A stretch of DNA of 64,000 nucleotides from Macrococcoides psychrotolerans (GCF_038095555.1 NZ_CP124591.1:1426001-1490000), one strand, 5' to 3'; positions 9,207-18,650 are shown, counted from the stretch's first letter. The notes: a model not told the origin generated them from the sequence alone. Numbers and translations: made by a program.

Positions 9207-9419
9207 ATGGGAGTTATATTGCTTAAAACTTCTTATCCTGACACATCTCAAGAACATGCAGAATATAAAATAATCCAGAACGAGTGTGAGAAGGTTCGTT
9301 ATATCAATCAAGCGAGAAATGAATTCTATAAACGAATGCATAGATCAGATGACGAACAGGTGATTAAGCTAGAATTTATTTATCCAGATGATGTTGAAAC
9401 TTATTATTATAAAGCTTAG
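9207..9419 (+). CDS. Small protein of unknown function
   Basis: A 70-residue product with AAGGAAGAAGGTG before the ATG. It is mixed in charge with no signal peptide or membrane segment, and ends in a tyrosine-rich tail (ETYYYKA). I do not recognise it. It is followed at once by a long terminator stem and probably shares a transcript with the small gene 80 bases upstream. Confidence 0.6.
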   Translation: MGVILLKTSYPDTSQEHAEYKIIQNECEKVRYINQARNEFYKRMHRSDDEQVIKLEFIYPDDVETYYYKA

Positions 9420-9423
9420 GTCG

Positions 9424-9469
9424 TAACACAAAAGCGGAATGATCTATAGATCATTCCGCTTTTGTGTTA
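9424..9469. terminator. Bidirectional terminator between small protein gene and plsC
   Basis: TAACACAAAAGCGGAATGAT and its exact complement ATCATTCCGCTTTTGTGTTA enclose a 6-base loop. The 20-bp stem includes the plsC stop codon. Confidence 0.9.
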
Positions 9470-10063
9470 TTTCATTGTTGCTATAATCGATTTTGTGCTG
9501 TTTTCAAGTTGCTGAGTAATCTTTTCTATTGCTTCAGTTTTATTGTACTGGGATAAATATGTAGTGCTATCAATGGGTGCTCCAAACTTAATCCAGCACT
9601 TTCTTCTCTTAAATATAACATCACGAAATTTAAGTGGTCCTGTATAAGCCGCAGGAACAATCTTACTTTTTGATAGTACAGCAATCGTCGCCGCTCCTTT
9701 TTTCATCGGTGCTGCATTATTGCGTTGTCCACTCGGGAAGATACCAACAACCTTACCTTCTTTTATCAGCTTAACAGGTATCTTTAACGTAGATGGTCCT
9801 GGGTTTTCTCTATTCACAGGAAATGCATTAACTGATCTAAAAAATCGATTTAATAGCGGTGTCTTAAATAGTTCCTGCTTCGCCATATAATGAACTTCTA
9901 ACGGATATAGACTCATCGCGAGCATTATAATCTCCACCATACTCTCATGGTTACATGTCACGATAAATGCTTCATCTTCAGGAAGATGATGTTTGTCTGA
10001 AACCTTTAACTTGTTTAATATTTTAACAAAGAAGAAGATGATACGAGAAATGAATTGATACAT
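9467..10063 (-). CDS. plsC: PlsC-like 1-acyl-glycerol-3-phosphate acyltransferase with variant motifs
   Basis: LPLAT-family enzymes convert lysophosphatidic acid to phosphatidic acid at the membrane. The 198-residue product has a hydrophobic N-terminus (about 4-16), motif I as NHESMVE (H39 to E44), the motif II region AFPVNREN and motif III as FPSGQRN. Canonical enzymes have NHxxxxD and FPEGTR, so the catalytic aspartate is glutamate and motif III is altered. Length is on the short side of normal. It may be PlsC or an acyltransferase with another acceptor. AAGGAG precedes the start. Confidence 0.78.
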   Translation of the reverse strand: MYQFISRIIFFFVKILNKLKVSDKHHLPEDEAFIVTCNHESMVEIIMLAMSLYPLEVHYMAKQELFKTPLLNRFFRSVNAFPVNRENPGPSTLKIPVKLIKEGKVVGIFPSGQRNNAAPMKKGAATIAVLSKSKIVPAAYTGPLKFRDVIFKRRKCWIKFGAPIDSTTYLSQYNKTEAIEKITQQLENSTKSIIATMK

Positions 10064-10189
10064 ATGGCACTCCTTTTACATAGAATATTTATATTTTATC
10101 ATAACCTAATATATTTTGAAGAGTGCATTTGCTTGAACTCTGATTTTAATGGGATTATACTTTTTGTATCGCAGCAAATGGAGGTAGCT

Positions 10190-11383
10190 ATGGAACAAAA
10201 TCATGAATATTACAATGAAAACTCTCATCTACAAACACAACACCCAAAGAAACAAAAAGCCGGCTTCTTAAAGATGGTGCTTGCTGGTGTCGTTGGATCT
10301 GTACTCACGCTTGGTGTGACTGAATTACCAGAGTATTTCTCACACGATGAAACAGAAACAATTTCTCCAGTCACAGTTGATAATACAACAACTTCCAAAT
10401 CAACTTCAAATCTCTCTCAAATGCTGGAACAAGTTTCTCCTGCAATTGTCGGCGTTATCAATATGCAGCAGGCACCTAGCAGTATCTATGATATCCTATC
10501 AGGCAATCGATCTACCGATATTACACCTGCAGGAACAGGTTCAGGTGTAATATATCAAGTTGATGGGAACAATACATATATTGTTACAAACAACCACGTT
10601 GTTGAAGGCGCTAAAGAATTGAAGGTTAAATTATCAAACGGGAAAACGATAGATGCTGAACTAATGGGTACAGACGCTTTGACCGATATCGCTGTACTCA
10701 AAGTAACAGGTCAGCTAAATATTAAACCCGTGGCCTTTGCCGACTCTTCTAAGATTCGAATTGGCGAACCTGTCTATGCGATTGGTAATCCATTAGGTCT
10801 TGAACTTGCTGGTACAGTAACAGAAGGTATCGTGAGCTCAAAGGAACGTACAATGAAAGTAGAAACTTCTGCCGGTAACGCTAGCGTCAAAGTTATTCAG
10901 ACGGATGCAGCAATTAATCCCGGGAATTCTGGTGGTGCTTTAATTAATACAAGTGGTCAGCTGATCGGTATCAACAGCATGAAGATATCTGCCAATCAAG
11001 TGGAAGGGATTGGATTTGCTATTCCATCAAATGACACTAAGACGATTATTGAACAGCTTGTTAAGAACGGTAAAGTTGAACGTCCATATATGGGGCTTGG
11101 ACTGGTAGGAATCAATGATGTTCCAGCTGAGTATCTGAAAGAACTTAAAATAACACAAACTGAAGGTGTTGTTGTAGCACAAACTGACAGCGTTTCTCGT
11201 ACAAAGTTCAATAAAGGCGATGTCATCACTGCTATCGATGGACATAAGGTTGAAAGTGATAGCGACGTTAGAAATTATATTTATACACATCATAAAGCAG
11301 GCGACAAAGTGAAATTTACTGTTTATAGAGAAGATAAGAAAACAGAAGTTACGATGACTTTAAGAAGTACAAATAGCAAATAA
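10190..11383 (+). CDS. htrA: HtrA/DegP-type serine protease, membrane anchored
   Basis: Surface quality-control protease. From the ATG at 10190 (GGAGGT four bases upstream) the product is 397 residues: a charged cytoplasmic tail, one transmembrane segment at about 28-45, a trypsin-like domain with the triad H136 (TNNHVVEG), D166 (LTDIAVL) and S247 (NPGNSGG), and one C-terminal PDZ domain from about 295. An open frame extends to 10055 but carries no ribosome site. Like S. aureus htrA it lies near tyrS. A CssRS-type promoter was not identified. Confidence 0.93.
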   Translation: MEQNHEYYNENSHLQTQHPKKQKAGFLKMVLAGVVGSVLTLGVTELPEYFSHDETETISPVTVDNTTTSKSTSNLSQMLEQVSPAIVGVINMQQAPSSIYDILSGNRSTDITPAGTGSGVIYQVDGNNTYIVTNNHVVEGAKELKVKLSNGKTIDAELMGTDALTDIAVLKVTGQLNIKPVAFADSSKIRIGEPVYAIGNPLGLELAGTVTEGIVSSKERTMKVETSAGNASVKVIQTDAAINPGNSGGALINTSGQLIGINSMKISANQVEGIGFAIPSNDTKTIIEQLVKNGKVERPYMGLGLVGINDVPAEYLKELKITQTEGVVVAQTDSVSRTKFNKGDVITAIDGHKVESDSDVRNYIYTHHKAGDKVKFTVYREDKKTEVTMTLRSTNSK

Positions 11384-11387
11384 AAAA

Positions 11388-11452
11388 ATCCGGAAATGTA
11401 GTGTATCCCTAAAGTTGAATTTTTTAGGGTTCATAACATTTCCGAATTTTTT
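11388..11452. terminator. Long bidirectional terminator between htrA and the TPM gene, built on IS-end-like sequence
   Basis: An imperfect hairpin of about 27-bp arms (GGAAATGT paired with ACATTTCC, CCCTAAA with TTTAGGG) is bounded by A and T runs, so it can terminate both convergent genes. Its inner 42 bases (11397-11438) resemble the two ends of the IS3-family element found at 56990 and 62925, joined head to head. Confidence 0.8.
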
Positions 11453-11454
11453 AT

Positions 11455-12306
11455 TTAGAAGTTTCGACCAGCGCCACCGCCGTCAAAACCGCCACCGCCA
11501 AATCCTCCGCCTGAGAAACCTCCACCAGAGAAGCCTCCAGATGAGAAACCTCCACCAGTCGGAAAGAAGATGACAGGGCCAGTGGATCGACGTCCACCGC
11601 CACCACCGCCACGTCCTCCACCACCGAAGAACATAGAGAGAATCAAGTATAAGAAGAATATTGCGATGATAATTTCAAACACACTGATATCACCAACACT
11701 ATCGTCTTGTGTAGCAATGGGTGTATCACGTGTATACTTTTCACCATCAAAGCCGTAGCTCTTACTGATTTCATCAAATATTGCATTATAAAGTTTAGTC
11801 ATCGCCTGCGCATAATAGCGTCGAGACGTTTCATTGCTAGCATCTGGGTCTGCCTGCATCGCTTTTTGAATATCAGGCATCGCATATGTATCAATCATAC
11901 GTCCTACTTTAGCGTCGTTCAGCACACCTTGTAGGCCGGGGCCTACCATCACTTCTATACCACGATTGTTATTTTCATTATTATTGTCGAGATTCAGCAA
12001 AATAACGATACCATTATCTTTATCCTTATCTCCTACCCCATATTCACGACCTGCGCGTAGTGCATAATCTTCTTTAACTTCCTGTCCGATACTTGGCATT
12101 GTCATCAGCAAGATTTCAGCAGTCGTACCACTGTGAAGCGTCTCACCTTTTTGGTTTAATGCATCTTTTTCCTGCTGCTTAAAAATACCGATATGATCCT
12201 GCACGAACCTCGGCTGCTCAAGTTTCGGTAATGGTTCAGCTGCACTAACCGGAAGTGCTGTAAGAAAGATTATAAGACTCGCGAAAAATATCGTGAATCT
12301 CTTCAT
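11455..12306 (-). CDS. TPM-domain membrane protein with glycine-rich tail
   Basis: A 283-residue product: signal peptide (about 1-22, ending PVSAAE), a TPM/Psb32-type extracellular domain (about 35-180), one transmembrane segment near 207-225 and a tail made of GGGFSGG-like repeats. The closest family descriptions are YgcG/BeeE-like proteins of unknown function; TPM domains have been tied to membrane-protein quality control and phosphatase activity in plants. It overlaps the lemA stop codon by one base, a common pairing. Confidence 0.85.
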   Translation of the reverse strand: MKRFTIFFASLIIFLTALPVSAAEPLPKLEQPRFVQDHIGIFKQQEKDALNQKGETLHSGTTAEILLMTMPSIGQEVKEDYALRAGREYGVGDKDKDNGIVILLNLDNNNENNNRGIEVMVGPGLQGVLNDAKVGRMIDTYAMPDIQKAMQADPDASNETSRRYYAQAMTKLYNAIFDEISKSYGFDGEKYTRDTPIATQDDSVGDISVFEIIIAIFFLYLILSMFFGGGGRGGGGGGRRSTGPVIFFPTGGGFSSGGFSGGGFSGGGFGGGGFDGGGAGRNF

Positions 12307-12890
12307 TACTCAGAATCCTTATCAGAATTAAAATCTACATTTGGTGCATCTTTTGCAGCACTATCAGCTTTAAAGAACTCTTTCTTTTCAAATCCAAATA
12401 ATCCGGCAACGACACTACCTGGGAAACGTTTAACGACTTTGTTATATTCCGTAACAATATCATTATAGTCATTACGTGCTACTGCGATACGATTTTCTGT
12501 ACCTGCAAGTTCATCACGAAGCCCTGTGAACTGTGTATCTGCTTTAAGTTCTGGATAGTTCTCCTGAATTGCGATTAGTCGACTTAAAGCTGAGCTTACT
12601 TGTGCGTTCGCTTCTGCTTTTTCTTCCATTGTATTTGCACCTGCTAATTTCGCACGTGCATCAGAGACATCTTTGAATACTTTTTCCTCATGTTTTGCGT
12701 AACCTTTAACTGTTTCAACTAAATTAGGAATTAAATCAAGACGACGTTGTAACTGCGTATCAATCTTCGCTTGAGATTTTTCAACTTCTGTATCTAAATC
12801 AACAAGTTTATTATAGGGACCGATCAACATACTACCGATTACTAATAATAATACGATGAGACCGATCACCGGTACTAATAACTTTTTCAT
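12306..12890 (-). CDS. lemA: LemA family protein
   Basis: A 194-residue product with an N-terminal membrane anchor (about 4-24), the LemA helical domain beginning YNKLVDLDTEVEKS, QLQRRLDLIPNLVETVKGYA at about 46-65, and NDYNDIVTEYNK plus FPGSVVAGLFGF near the end. The family forms a four-helix bundle; its function is not firmly known. It is first gene of a two-gene operon with the TPM gene, and the pairing suggests one membrane complex. Confidence 0.92.
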   Translation of the reverse strand: MKKLLVPVIGLIVLLLVIGSMLIGPYNKLVDLDTEVEKSQAKIDTQLQRRLDLIPNLVETVKGYAKHEEKVFKDVSDARAKLAGANTMEEKAEANAQVSSALSRLIAIQENYPELKADTQFTGLRDELAGTENRIAVARNDYNDIVTEYNKVVKRFPGSVVAGLFGFEKKEFFKADSAAKDAPNVDFNSDKDSE

Positions 12891-12919
12891 TGCATTTCTC
12901 CTTTACCTTAAATTACTTA

Positions 12920-12947
12920 ATTTTACCCTAAATACATGGACTGTAAA
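12920..12947 (-). promoter_or_regulatory. lemA promoter
   Basis: On the minus strand TTTACA (12942-12947) and TAAAAT (12920-12925) are separated by 16 bases, 30 bases upstream of the lemA start. Confidence 0.6.
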
Positions 12948-12960
12948 CATAGTCAGTGTA

Positions 12961-14214
12961 TTAGTGAATAATCATAAAGTATTTCTTTTTGCCACGTCTA
13001 ATAATCGTAAACTCACCCTCAATCTTGTCAGTCGCTACGATTTCATACGCAACATCCTGAACCTTCTCTCCGTTAATCGATATCGCACCGTTTGTAATAT
13101 CTTCTCTTGCCTGACGTTTACTTGGAGAGATGCCCGCTTCTATTAATAATTCAACGAGATTTGTTGTTGTAACTTTTGCCTGTGGCACATCTTTAAAGCT
13201 TGTGCGTAACTGATCCGCTGTTAAAGCCTTTAAATCCCCTTTGAATAAAGCGTTTGTAATATTAACTGCTTCTTCTAATGCAGATTCATCATGGACATAT
13301 TTCGTTACCTCTTCGGCTAATCGTTTTTGTGCAAGACGCAAGTGCGGTTCGTTTTCAACGGATGCTTCTAAAGCATCTATCTCTTCTTTACTTAAGAAGG
13401 TAAAGTATTTTAAAAACTTGATAACATCGCTATCTGGTGTATTGATCCAGAACTGGTAGAACTCATAAGGTGTCGTCTTCGTGCGATCTAACCAAATGGC
13501 CCCTCCTTCCGATTTACCAAACTTCTTGCCGTCAGATTTTACAACTAAAGGAACTGTCATACCATAAGCTTCAACTTCGCCATACATACGTCGCATGAGT
13601 TCCATCCCACTTGTGATATTACCCCACTGGTCACTGCCACCGATCTGGAGCTTAACGTTCAATGTTTTATTTAAATGTCCAAAGTCAATGGCCTGCAGAA
13701 TTGTATAAGTAAACTCTGTGAAAGAAATCCCTGTTTCAAGACGAGATGCGATACTGTCTTTATTTAATAAATAGTTTACACCGACATGCTTTCCGTAATC
13801 TCTTAAGAACGTCAACAGATCAATTTCACCAAGCCAGTCTTTATTGTCTACACGAATTGCACCATTTTCAGTACCGAAATCAAATAACTGCTCCATCTGT
13901 TTGCTGATACCGTCGACATTATGCTGAACTTGCGCTAATGTCTGCAGTGTACGCTCATCTGTTCTCCCAGATGGATCGCCAATCATTCCTGTAGCGCCCC
14001 CAATGAGAACGACAGGGCGATGTCCATGTGCCTGGAATCGTTTTAAAGTCATGAAAGGAAGGAGATGGCCGATATGCAGGCTATCTGCAGTCGGGTCCGT
14101 TCCACAGTATACGCTTACCGATTCCTTATTCAGCAAAGCTTCCATTTCTTCAGGATTCGTCTCCTGATAGATTAAACCTCTCCATCTTAAATCTTCTAAT
14201 AATGCACTTGTCAT
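12961..14214 (-). CDS. tyrS: Tyrosyl-tRNA synthetase
   Basis: Class I aminoacyl-tRNA synthetase charging tRNA-Tyr. The 417-residue product has the HIGH motif as HIGH in SLHIGHLLPF near residue 48, the KMSKS-equivalent KFGKS near 230, and a C-terminal S4-like RNA-binding domain (about 350-412). A ribosome site AGGAGGAAATTA precedes the start. Expression is under a T-box leader. Confidence 0.97.
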   Translation of the reverse strand: MTSALLEDLRWRGLIYQETNPEEMEALLNKESVSVYCGTDPTADSLHIGHLLPFMTLKRFQAHGHRPVVLIGGATGMIGDPSGRTDERTLQTLAQVQHNVDGISKQMEQLFDFGTENGAIRVDNKDWLGEIDLLTFLRDYGKHVGVNYLLNKDSIASRLETGISFTEFTYTILQAIDFGHLNKTLNVKLQIGGSDQWGNITSGMELMRRMYGEVEAYGMTVPLVVKSDGKKFGKSEGGAIWLDRTKTTPYEFYQFWINTPDSDVIKFLKYFTFLSKEEIDALEASVENEPHLRLAQKRLAEEVTKYVHDESALEEAVNITNALFKGDLKALTADQLRTSFKDVPQAKVTTTNLVELLIEAGISPSKRQAREDITNGAISINGEKVQDVAYEIVATDKIEGEFTIIRRGKKKYFMIIH

Positions 14215-14240
14215 ATTAATTTCCTCCTCTTAATTAAAAT

Positions 14241-14272
14241 AAAAAAGCCCCCCTACAAATGTAAGGGTGCTT
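14241..14272 (-). terminator. T-box regulated terminator of tyrS
   Basis: On the minus strand AGCACCCTTAC pairs with GTAGGGGGGCT and a run of six T follows. It lies just downstream of the T-box sequence, so it competes with the antiterminator. Confidence 0.9.
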
Positions 14273-14466
14273 GAATGCACGGTACCACCAAACTTATGAT
14301 TACTCATCACTTTATTAATGAAAACGCTCATTATGACGTAGACTCCACATATCAGGTGTATTCATCAAAGAACATGCTTAGTTTTCACCACCCACTAAGT
14401 CTCTAAATTCAAGTTCAATCATTACTTGTCCCGAAAAGTCTTTATATTTAGTTTCAAATCAATTAT
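14241..14466 (-). promoter_or_regulatory. T-box riboswitch leader of tyrS
   Basis: The minus strand carries GGTGGTACCGTGC (14277-14289), the conserved T-box sequence that pairs with the acceptor end of uncharged tRNA, upstream of an intrinsic terminator. The 170 bases before it are foldable and contain GACTTAGTGGG/CCCACTAAG-type stem sequence. The aminoacid assignment to tyrosine rests on the downstream gene; a TAC triplet in GAATACACC is a specifier candidate. Confidence 0.92.
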
Positions 14467-14472
14467 GATACT

Positions 14473-14501
14473 AGTGTATAAAATTGGATGAGTGAAGTCA
14501 A
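14473..14501 (-). promoter_or_regulatory. tyrS promoter
   Basis: Minus-strand TTGACT (14496-14501) and TACACT (14473-14478) with a 17-base spacer, immediately upstream of the T-box leader. Confidence 0.75.
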
Positions 14502-14548
14502 GAACCTGAAATTATGATATACTAAAAAAATATTCAGGAGGAAAAAAT

Positions 14549-16897
14549 ATGGCAAACAAAACTTCATACAAAGATAAATTTAAGCGTCAGCTTATAGGCT
14601 ATAAGGAAGGATTCAAAAACATTAAATTTACCCCCTACGTTATCTTTAATGGCCTTTATGAAACTGTTTCAAAAACACTGCTCTTTCTAATCACAGCAGG
14701 CATTTTATTCGCTACGCTCATGCTTGGGATCGGTAGCGGCTATTTCCTGGCACTAGTAAAAGATGAGCCGGTAAAGTCTAACAGTGAACTGAAGAAATCA
14801 CTTTATGAGATGACACAAAGTACAACTGTATATTTCGGTTCGGGAGAATCACTTGGTAATTTAAACGCTGATACACAGCGACAAGTTATTAAGCTTAAAG
14901 ATATGAGCCCTCATGTGAAAGATGCATTGATCGCTACTGAAGATGAAAGTTTCTATCGCCATAGAGGTATCGTACCGAAAGCTTTTATACGAGCAACTGC
15001 TCAAGAATTTCTTAACACTGGCGCGACGAGTGGCGGCAGTACTTTAACACAGCAGCTTATCAAGAATCAGCTGTTAACAAATGAAACTTCCTTCCAAAGA
15101 AAAGCCAAAGAAATGATGCTTTCTTTTAAAGTAGAAAAAGCACTGACGAAAGATGAAATTATTGAAGCTTATTTAAATGTCGTCAGTTTTGGTCGCAACA
15201 CGAATGGTCAGAACATCGCTGGAATCGAAGCGGCTGCTCAAGGGATTTTCGGTGTTAAAGCAAACGAGCTTAACATCGCTCAAGCTGCATATATCGCAGG
15301 CCTTCCACAAAATCCTTATACATATACACCCTTTTTGCAGGACGGTTCAGTCAAGTCTAAAGATGATCTTGCATATGGGCTGACAAGACAGCAATATGTT
15401 CTGTCACGTATGTATCAGGAAAATAAGATCAGTAAAACAGAATATGATAAAGCAAAATCATTTAACATCGTTAAGTCATTTACGAAAGATGTAGAGACGC
15501 CAAACGAAAAATATCCTTTCCTGACCCAAGAAGTTGAAGATGAAGCTATAGATATTCTGAAATACCACTTTGCTTCAAAGGATAATGTTTCAAAGACAGA
15601 ACTTGATGAAACACCCGTTCTTCAAGAAAAGTATAAGGGTATCGCAGAACGTGCTGTACGTAACGATGGGTATATCGTAGAAACTACAATTAATAAACCC
15701 ATTTTCGATGCAATGAATGCAGTTAAAGATAATCCTAACTATTATTCTTATGACCGACAAGTAGAGGCAGGCGGAAAAACAAAGACATTGAGCCAAGAAG
15801 TCGGTGTCCTTTTAAAAGAAAATAAGACAGGTAAAATTATCGCGTTTATTGGTGGCCGAGATCACGATAAGTCACAAAATAACCACGCAATGAAAACGAA
15901 ACGTTCTCCAGGATCTACAATCAAACCATTATTAACCTATGCTCCTGCAATGGAGTATGGCATTACGGCGCCAGAGACGATGCTGCTCGATAAAAAGTTT
16001 AATTACAATGGTTATGAACCAGAAAACTATGCTCGTATGGAATACGGGAATGTGACAACACGTTATGCGTTAGAGAATTCTTTAAACTTAAGTACTTTAA
16101 GACTATATTCTAGTATTCAGGATAAGAAGCCATGGGAATTATTAAACAAGATGGACTTTAATATTCCAGGATCTGAACAGGAAAACTTATCATTAGCACT
16201 CGGTGCGACAGATATCACGCTTAAAAATAATGTGGATGGTTTCTCGACTTTAGCCAATGGAGGAAACTATCAAGAAAGCTATATGATCGAACGTATTAAA
16301 GCTAAAGATGGCAAAGTCATCTATCAGCATGAAGCAAAACCAGAGCGTATTTATAGTGCATCTACCGCTTATATGACGACTGATATGTTACGTGGCGTAC
16401 TCGATACTGGTAGTGCTTATTCATTGAAAGGTACCTTCCTATATAATCAGGACTGGGCCGGCAAGACAGGTACGACTCAAGATGCAAAAGACAGTCTGTT
16501 TGTTGCTTATAACCCTAAAGTAACAATGGGTATCTGGATGGGCTATGATGTTCCAACTACATTTGATGAAGAAAATCATTACCAGCTCAAGTTATGGCGT
16601 GATATCGCCAATCAGATTTCATCAATCGATCAATCCCAGATGGGTGTCGGTGAACGATTTAACCAGCCAAAGAGCGTAACAAAACAAAGCATCTGTCAAT
16701 TTACGAATAGCACATCCGGCTGTGTATCTGGTGAATCTACAAAAGAAAGTCTCGTATCTGACAAAACTGATTTAACTCAGAAAACACTAGATACTCCTGA
16801 TGTATTGAATAGACTTGGTATTAAGCTAGACCCTGCAACAAAAAGTAAGATCTTTACGAAATCGAAACAAAATACGCAAAAGAAAAAGAGAAACTAA
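14549..16897 (+). CDS. Class A penicillin-binding protein (glycosyltransferase plus transpeptidase)
   Basis: Bifunctional enzyme that polymerises and crosslinks peptidoglycan outside the membrane. The 782-residue product has a transmembrane segment at about 41-70, a GT51 domain with catalytic glutamate in ATEDESFYRHRG (E131-E133 area) and GGSTLTQQLIKN near 163, and a transpeptidase domain with SxxK (S456-K459), SxN (S511-N513) and KTG (K639-G641). The C-terminus is basic and low complexity with two cysteines near 710-720. AGGAGG precedes the ATG. It is divergent from tyrS and corresponds to the S. aureus gene in the same place. Confidence 0.93.
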   Translation: MANKTSYKDKFKRQLIGYKEGFKNIKFTPYVIFNGLYETVSKTLLFLITAGILFATLMLGIGSGYFLALVKDEPVKSNSELKKSLYEMTQSTTVYFGSGESLGNLNADTQRQVIKLKDMSPHVKDALIATEDESFYRHRGIVPKAFIRATAQEFLNTGATSGGSTLTQQLIKNQLLTNETSFQRKAKEMMLSFKVEKALTKDEIIEAYLNVVSFGRNTNGQNIAGIEAAAQGIFGVKANELNIAQAAYIAGLPQNPYTYTPFLQDGSVKSKDDLAYGLTRQQYVLSRMYQENKISKTEYDKAKSFNIVKSFTKDVETPNEKYPFLTQEVEDEAIDILKYHFASKDNVSKTELDETPVLQEKYKGIAERAVRNDGYIVETTINKPIFDAMNAVKDNPNYYSYDRQVEAGGKTKTLSQEVGVLLKENKTGKIIAFIGGRDHDKSQNNHAMKTKRSPGSTIKPLLTYAPAMEYGITAPETMLLDKKFNYNGYEPENYARMEYGNVTTRYALENSLNLSTLRLYSSIQDKKPWELLNKMDFNIPGSEQENLSLALGATDITLKNNVDGFSTLANGGNYQESYMIERIKAKDGKVIYQHEAKPERIYSASTAYMTTDMLRGVLDTGSAYSLKGTFLYNQDWAGKTGTTQDAKDSLFVAYNPKVTMGIWMGYDVPTTFDEENHYQLKLWRDIANQISSIDQSQMGVGERFNQPKSVTKQSICQFTNSTSGCVSGESTKESLVSDKTDLTQKTLDTPDVLNRLGIKLDPATKSKIFTKSKQNTQKKKRN

Positions 16898-16900
16898 AAA

Positions 16901-16948
16901 AGAACCGGTCGGTATAGAAACGTATTGCTTTCTATACTGATCGGTTCT
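16901..16948. terminator. Terminator between pbp and fhs
   Basis: A 20-bp imperfect stem (AGAACCGGTCGGTATAGAAA with its near complement) and an 8-base loop lie between the convergent genes, with A and T rich flanks. Confidence 0.85.
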
Positions 16949-16982
16949 TCTTATTATTTATCATCACTTGAGTAATATTCTA

Positions 16983-18650
16983 TTAGAATAAACCTACTGC
17001 ATTACCCTCTTTATCTACATCCATACGCAGTGCTGCCGGTTCTTTTGGAAGACCAGGCATGGTCATAATGTCCCCTGTTAATGCAACGATGAATCCTGCA
17101 CCTGTCTTAGGAATTAATTCACGGATTGTAATTTCAAATCCAGATGGACGACCTAGTTTCTTAGGATCATCAGAGAATGAGTATTGCGTCTTCGCCATAC
17201 ATACTGGATATTCATTCCAGCCATTGTCAGCGATTGTTTTTAATTGTTTCTTCGCTTTATCAGTGAATACTACATCATCTGCACCGTAGATCTTTTGAAC
17301 GATTGTACGGATTTTCTCTTCAACTGGTAACGATAGGTCATATAATGGTTTAAAGTTTTGTGGTTGTTCCAGCACTTCTAATACTAAGTTCGCCAAATCT
17401 TTACCACCTTCACCACCATGTTCCCATACTTCAGTTAATGCTAATTTCACACCATGTTCTTTTGCCCAGTTAATAACAAATTCACGTTCAGCATCTGTAT
17501 CCGTAACGAAATTATTTAAAGCGATAACTGGTTCAACACCAAATTGATTTAAGTTTTCGATATGTTTCTCTAGGTTCTGAATACCGGATTTTAATGCTTC
17601 TACATTTTCAGCTCCAAGCTCATTCTTTGCAACTTCACCATGCATCTTAAGCGCACGGATAGTAGCAACTACAACGATTGCATCTGGTTGTATACCTGCT
17701 TTACGCGCTTTAATATCCATGAACTTCTCAGCACCTAAATCTGAACCAAATCCTGATTCAGTAACAACGATATCTGCTAATTTACGTGCAGTCTTCGTTG
17801 CGATGATTGAGTTACATCCGTGAGCAATATTAGCGAACGGTCCACCGTGAATAAGCGCAGGTGTACCTTCGATTGTTTGTACTAAGTTTGGTTTTAATGC
17901 ATCTTTAAGGATTAATGCTAAGGCACCTTCTACTCCTAATTCTTTAACAGTAACTGGTTTGCGGTCATAAGTATAACCGATTGTCATTTTTCCTAGGTTT
18001 TCTTTTAGATCTTCAATATTGTTTGAAAGACAGAATACAGCCATGATTTCACTTGCTACCGTGATATCGAAACCATCTTCACGGGGTACTCCTTTGAAAG
18101 GACCACCAAGACCAACAACCACTTGACGTAATGCACGGTCATTCATATCGATGACACGCTTCCACTCAACGCGACGTGGATCAATATTTAATCTATTCCC
18201 TTGATAAATATGATTATCGATAAATGCTGCTAATGCATTATTTGCTGTTGTGATGGCGTGTAAATCTCCATTGAAGTGCAGATTAATTTCTTCCATCGGT
18301 AAGACTTGTGCACGACCCCCACCAGTCGCTCCACCTTTCATACCAAATACCGGACCTAAACTCGGCTCACGCAAAGCTACCATAACGTTCTTACCTAACG
18401 CTTTAAATGCATCTGAAATACCTACAGTGACTGTTGATTTACCTTCACCAGCCGGTGTTGGACTCATCGCAGTCACAAGTACTACTTTACCTTGCTTATC
18501 TGTAGTCACTTTAGAAGTGTCAATCTTTGCTTTATAATGCCCGTATTGCTCAACCGCATCATCAGGAATACCTGCAGCTTCAGCGATTTCAGCAATCGGT
18601 TTAATCGTTGCCTGATTAGCAATTTCTAAATCTGATAAATATTTCGTCAT
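16983..18650 (-). CDS. fhs: Formate--tetrahydrofolate ligase
   Basis: ATP-dependent formation of 10-formyl-THF from formate, feeding purine and formyl-methionine synthesis. The 555-residue product has the P-loop TPAGEGKSTVTVG at about 66-78, REPSLGPVFGMKGGATGGG near 94-112 and the usual C-terminus MPGLPKEPAALRMDVD. A GGAG ribosome site precedes the start. The promoter holds a cre-like site, suggesting CcpA control. Confidence 0.97.
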   Translation of the reverse strand: MTKYLSDLEIANQATIKPIAEIAEAAGIPDDAVEQYGHYKAKIDTSKVTTDKQGKVVLVTAMSPTPAGEGKSTVTVGISDAFKALGKNVMVALREPSLGPVFGMKGGATGGGRAQVLPMEEINLHFNGDLHAITTANNALAAFIDNHIYQGNRLNIDPRRVEWKRVIDMNDRALRQVVVGLGGPFKGVPREDGFDITVASEIMAVFCLSNNIEDLKENLGKMTIGYTYDRKPVTVKELGVEGALALILKDALKPNLVQTIEGTPALIHGGPFANIAHGCNSIIATKTARKLADIVVTESGFGSDLGAEKFMDIKARKAGIQPDAIVVVATIRALKMHGEVAKNELGAENVEALKSGIQNLEKHIENLNQFGVEPVIALNNFVTDTDAEREFVINWAKEHGVKLALTEVWEHGGEGGKDLANLVLEVLEQPQNFKPLYDLSLPVEEKIRTIVQKIYGADDVVFTDKAKKQLKTIADNGWNEYPVCMAKTQYSFSDDPKKLGRPSGFEITIRELIPKTGAGFIVALTGDIMTMPGLPKEPAALRMDVDKEGNAVGLF

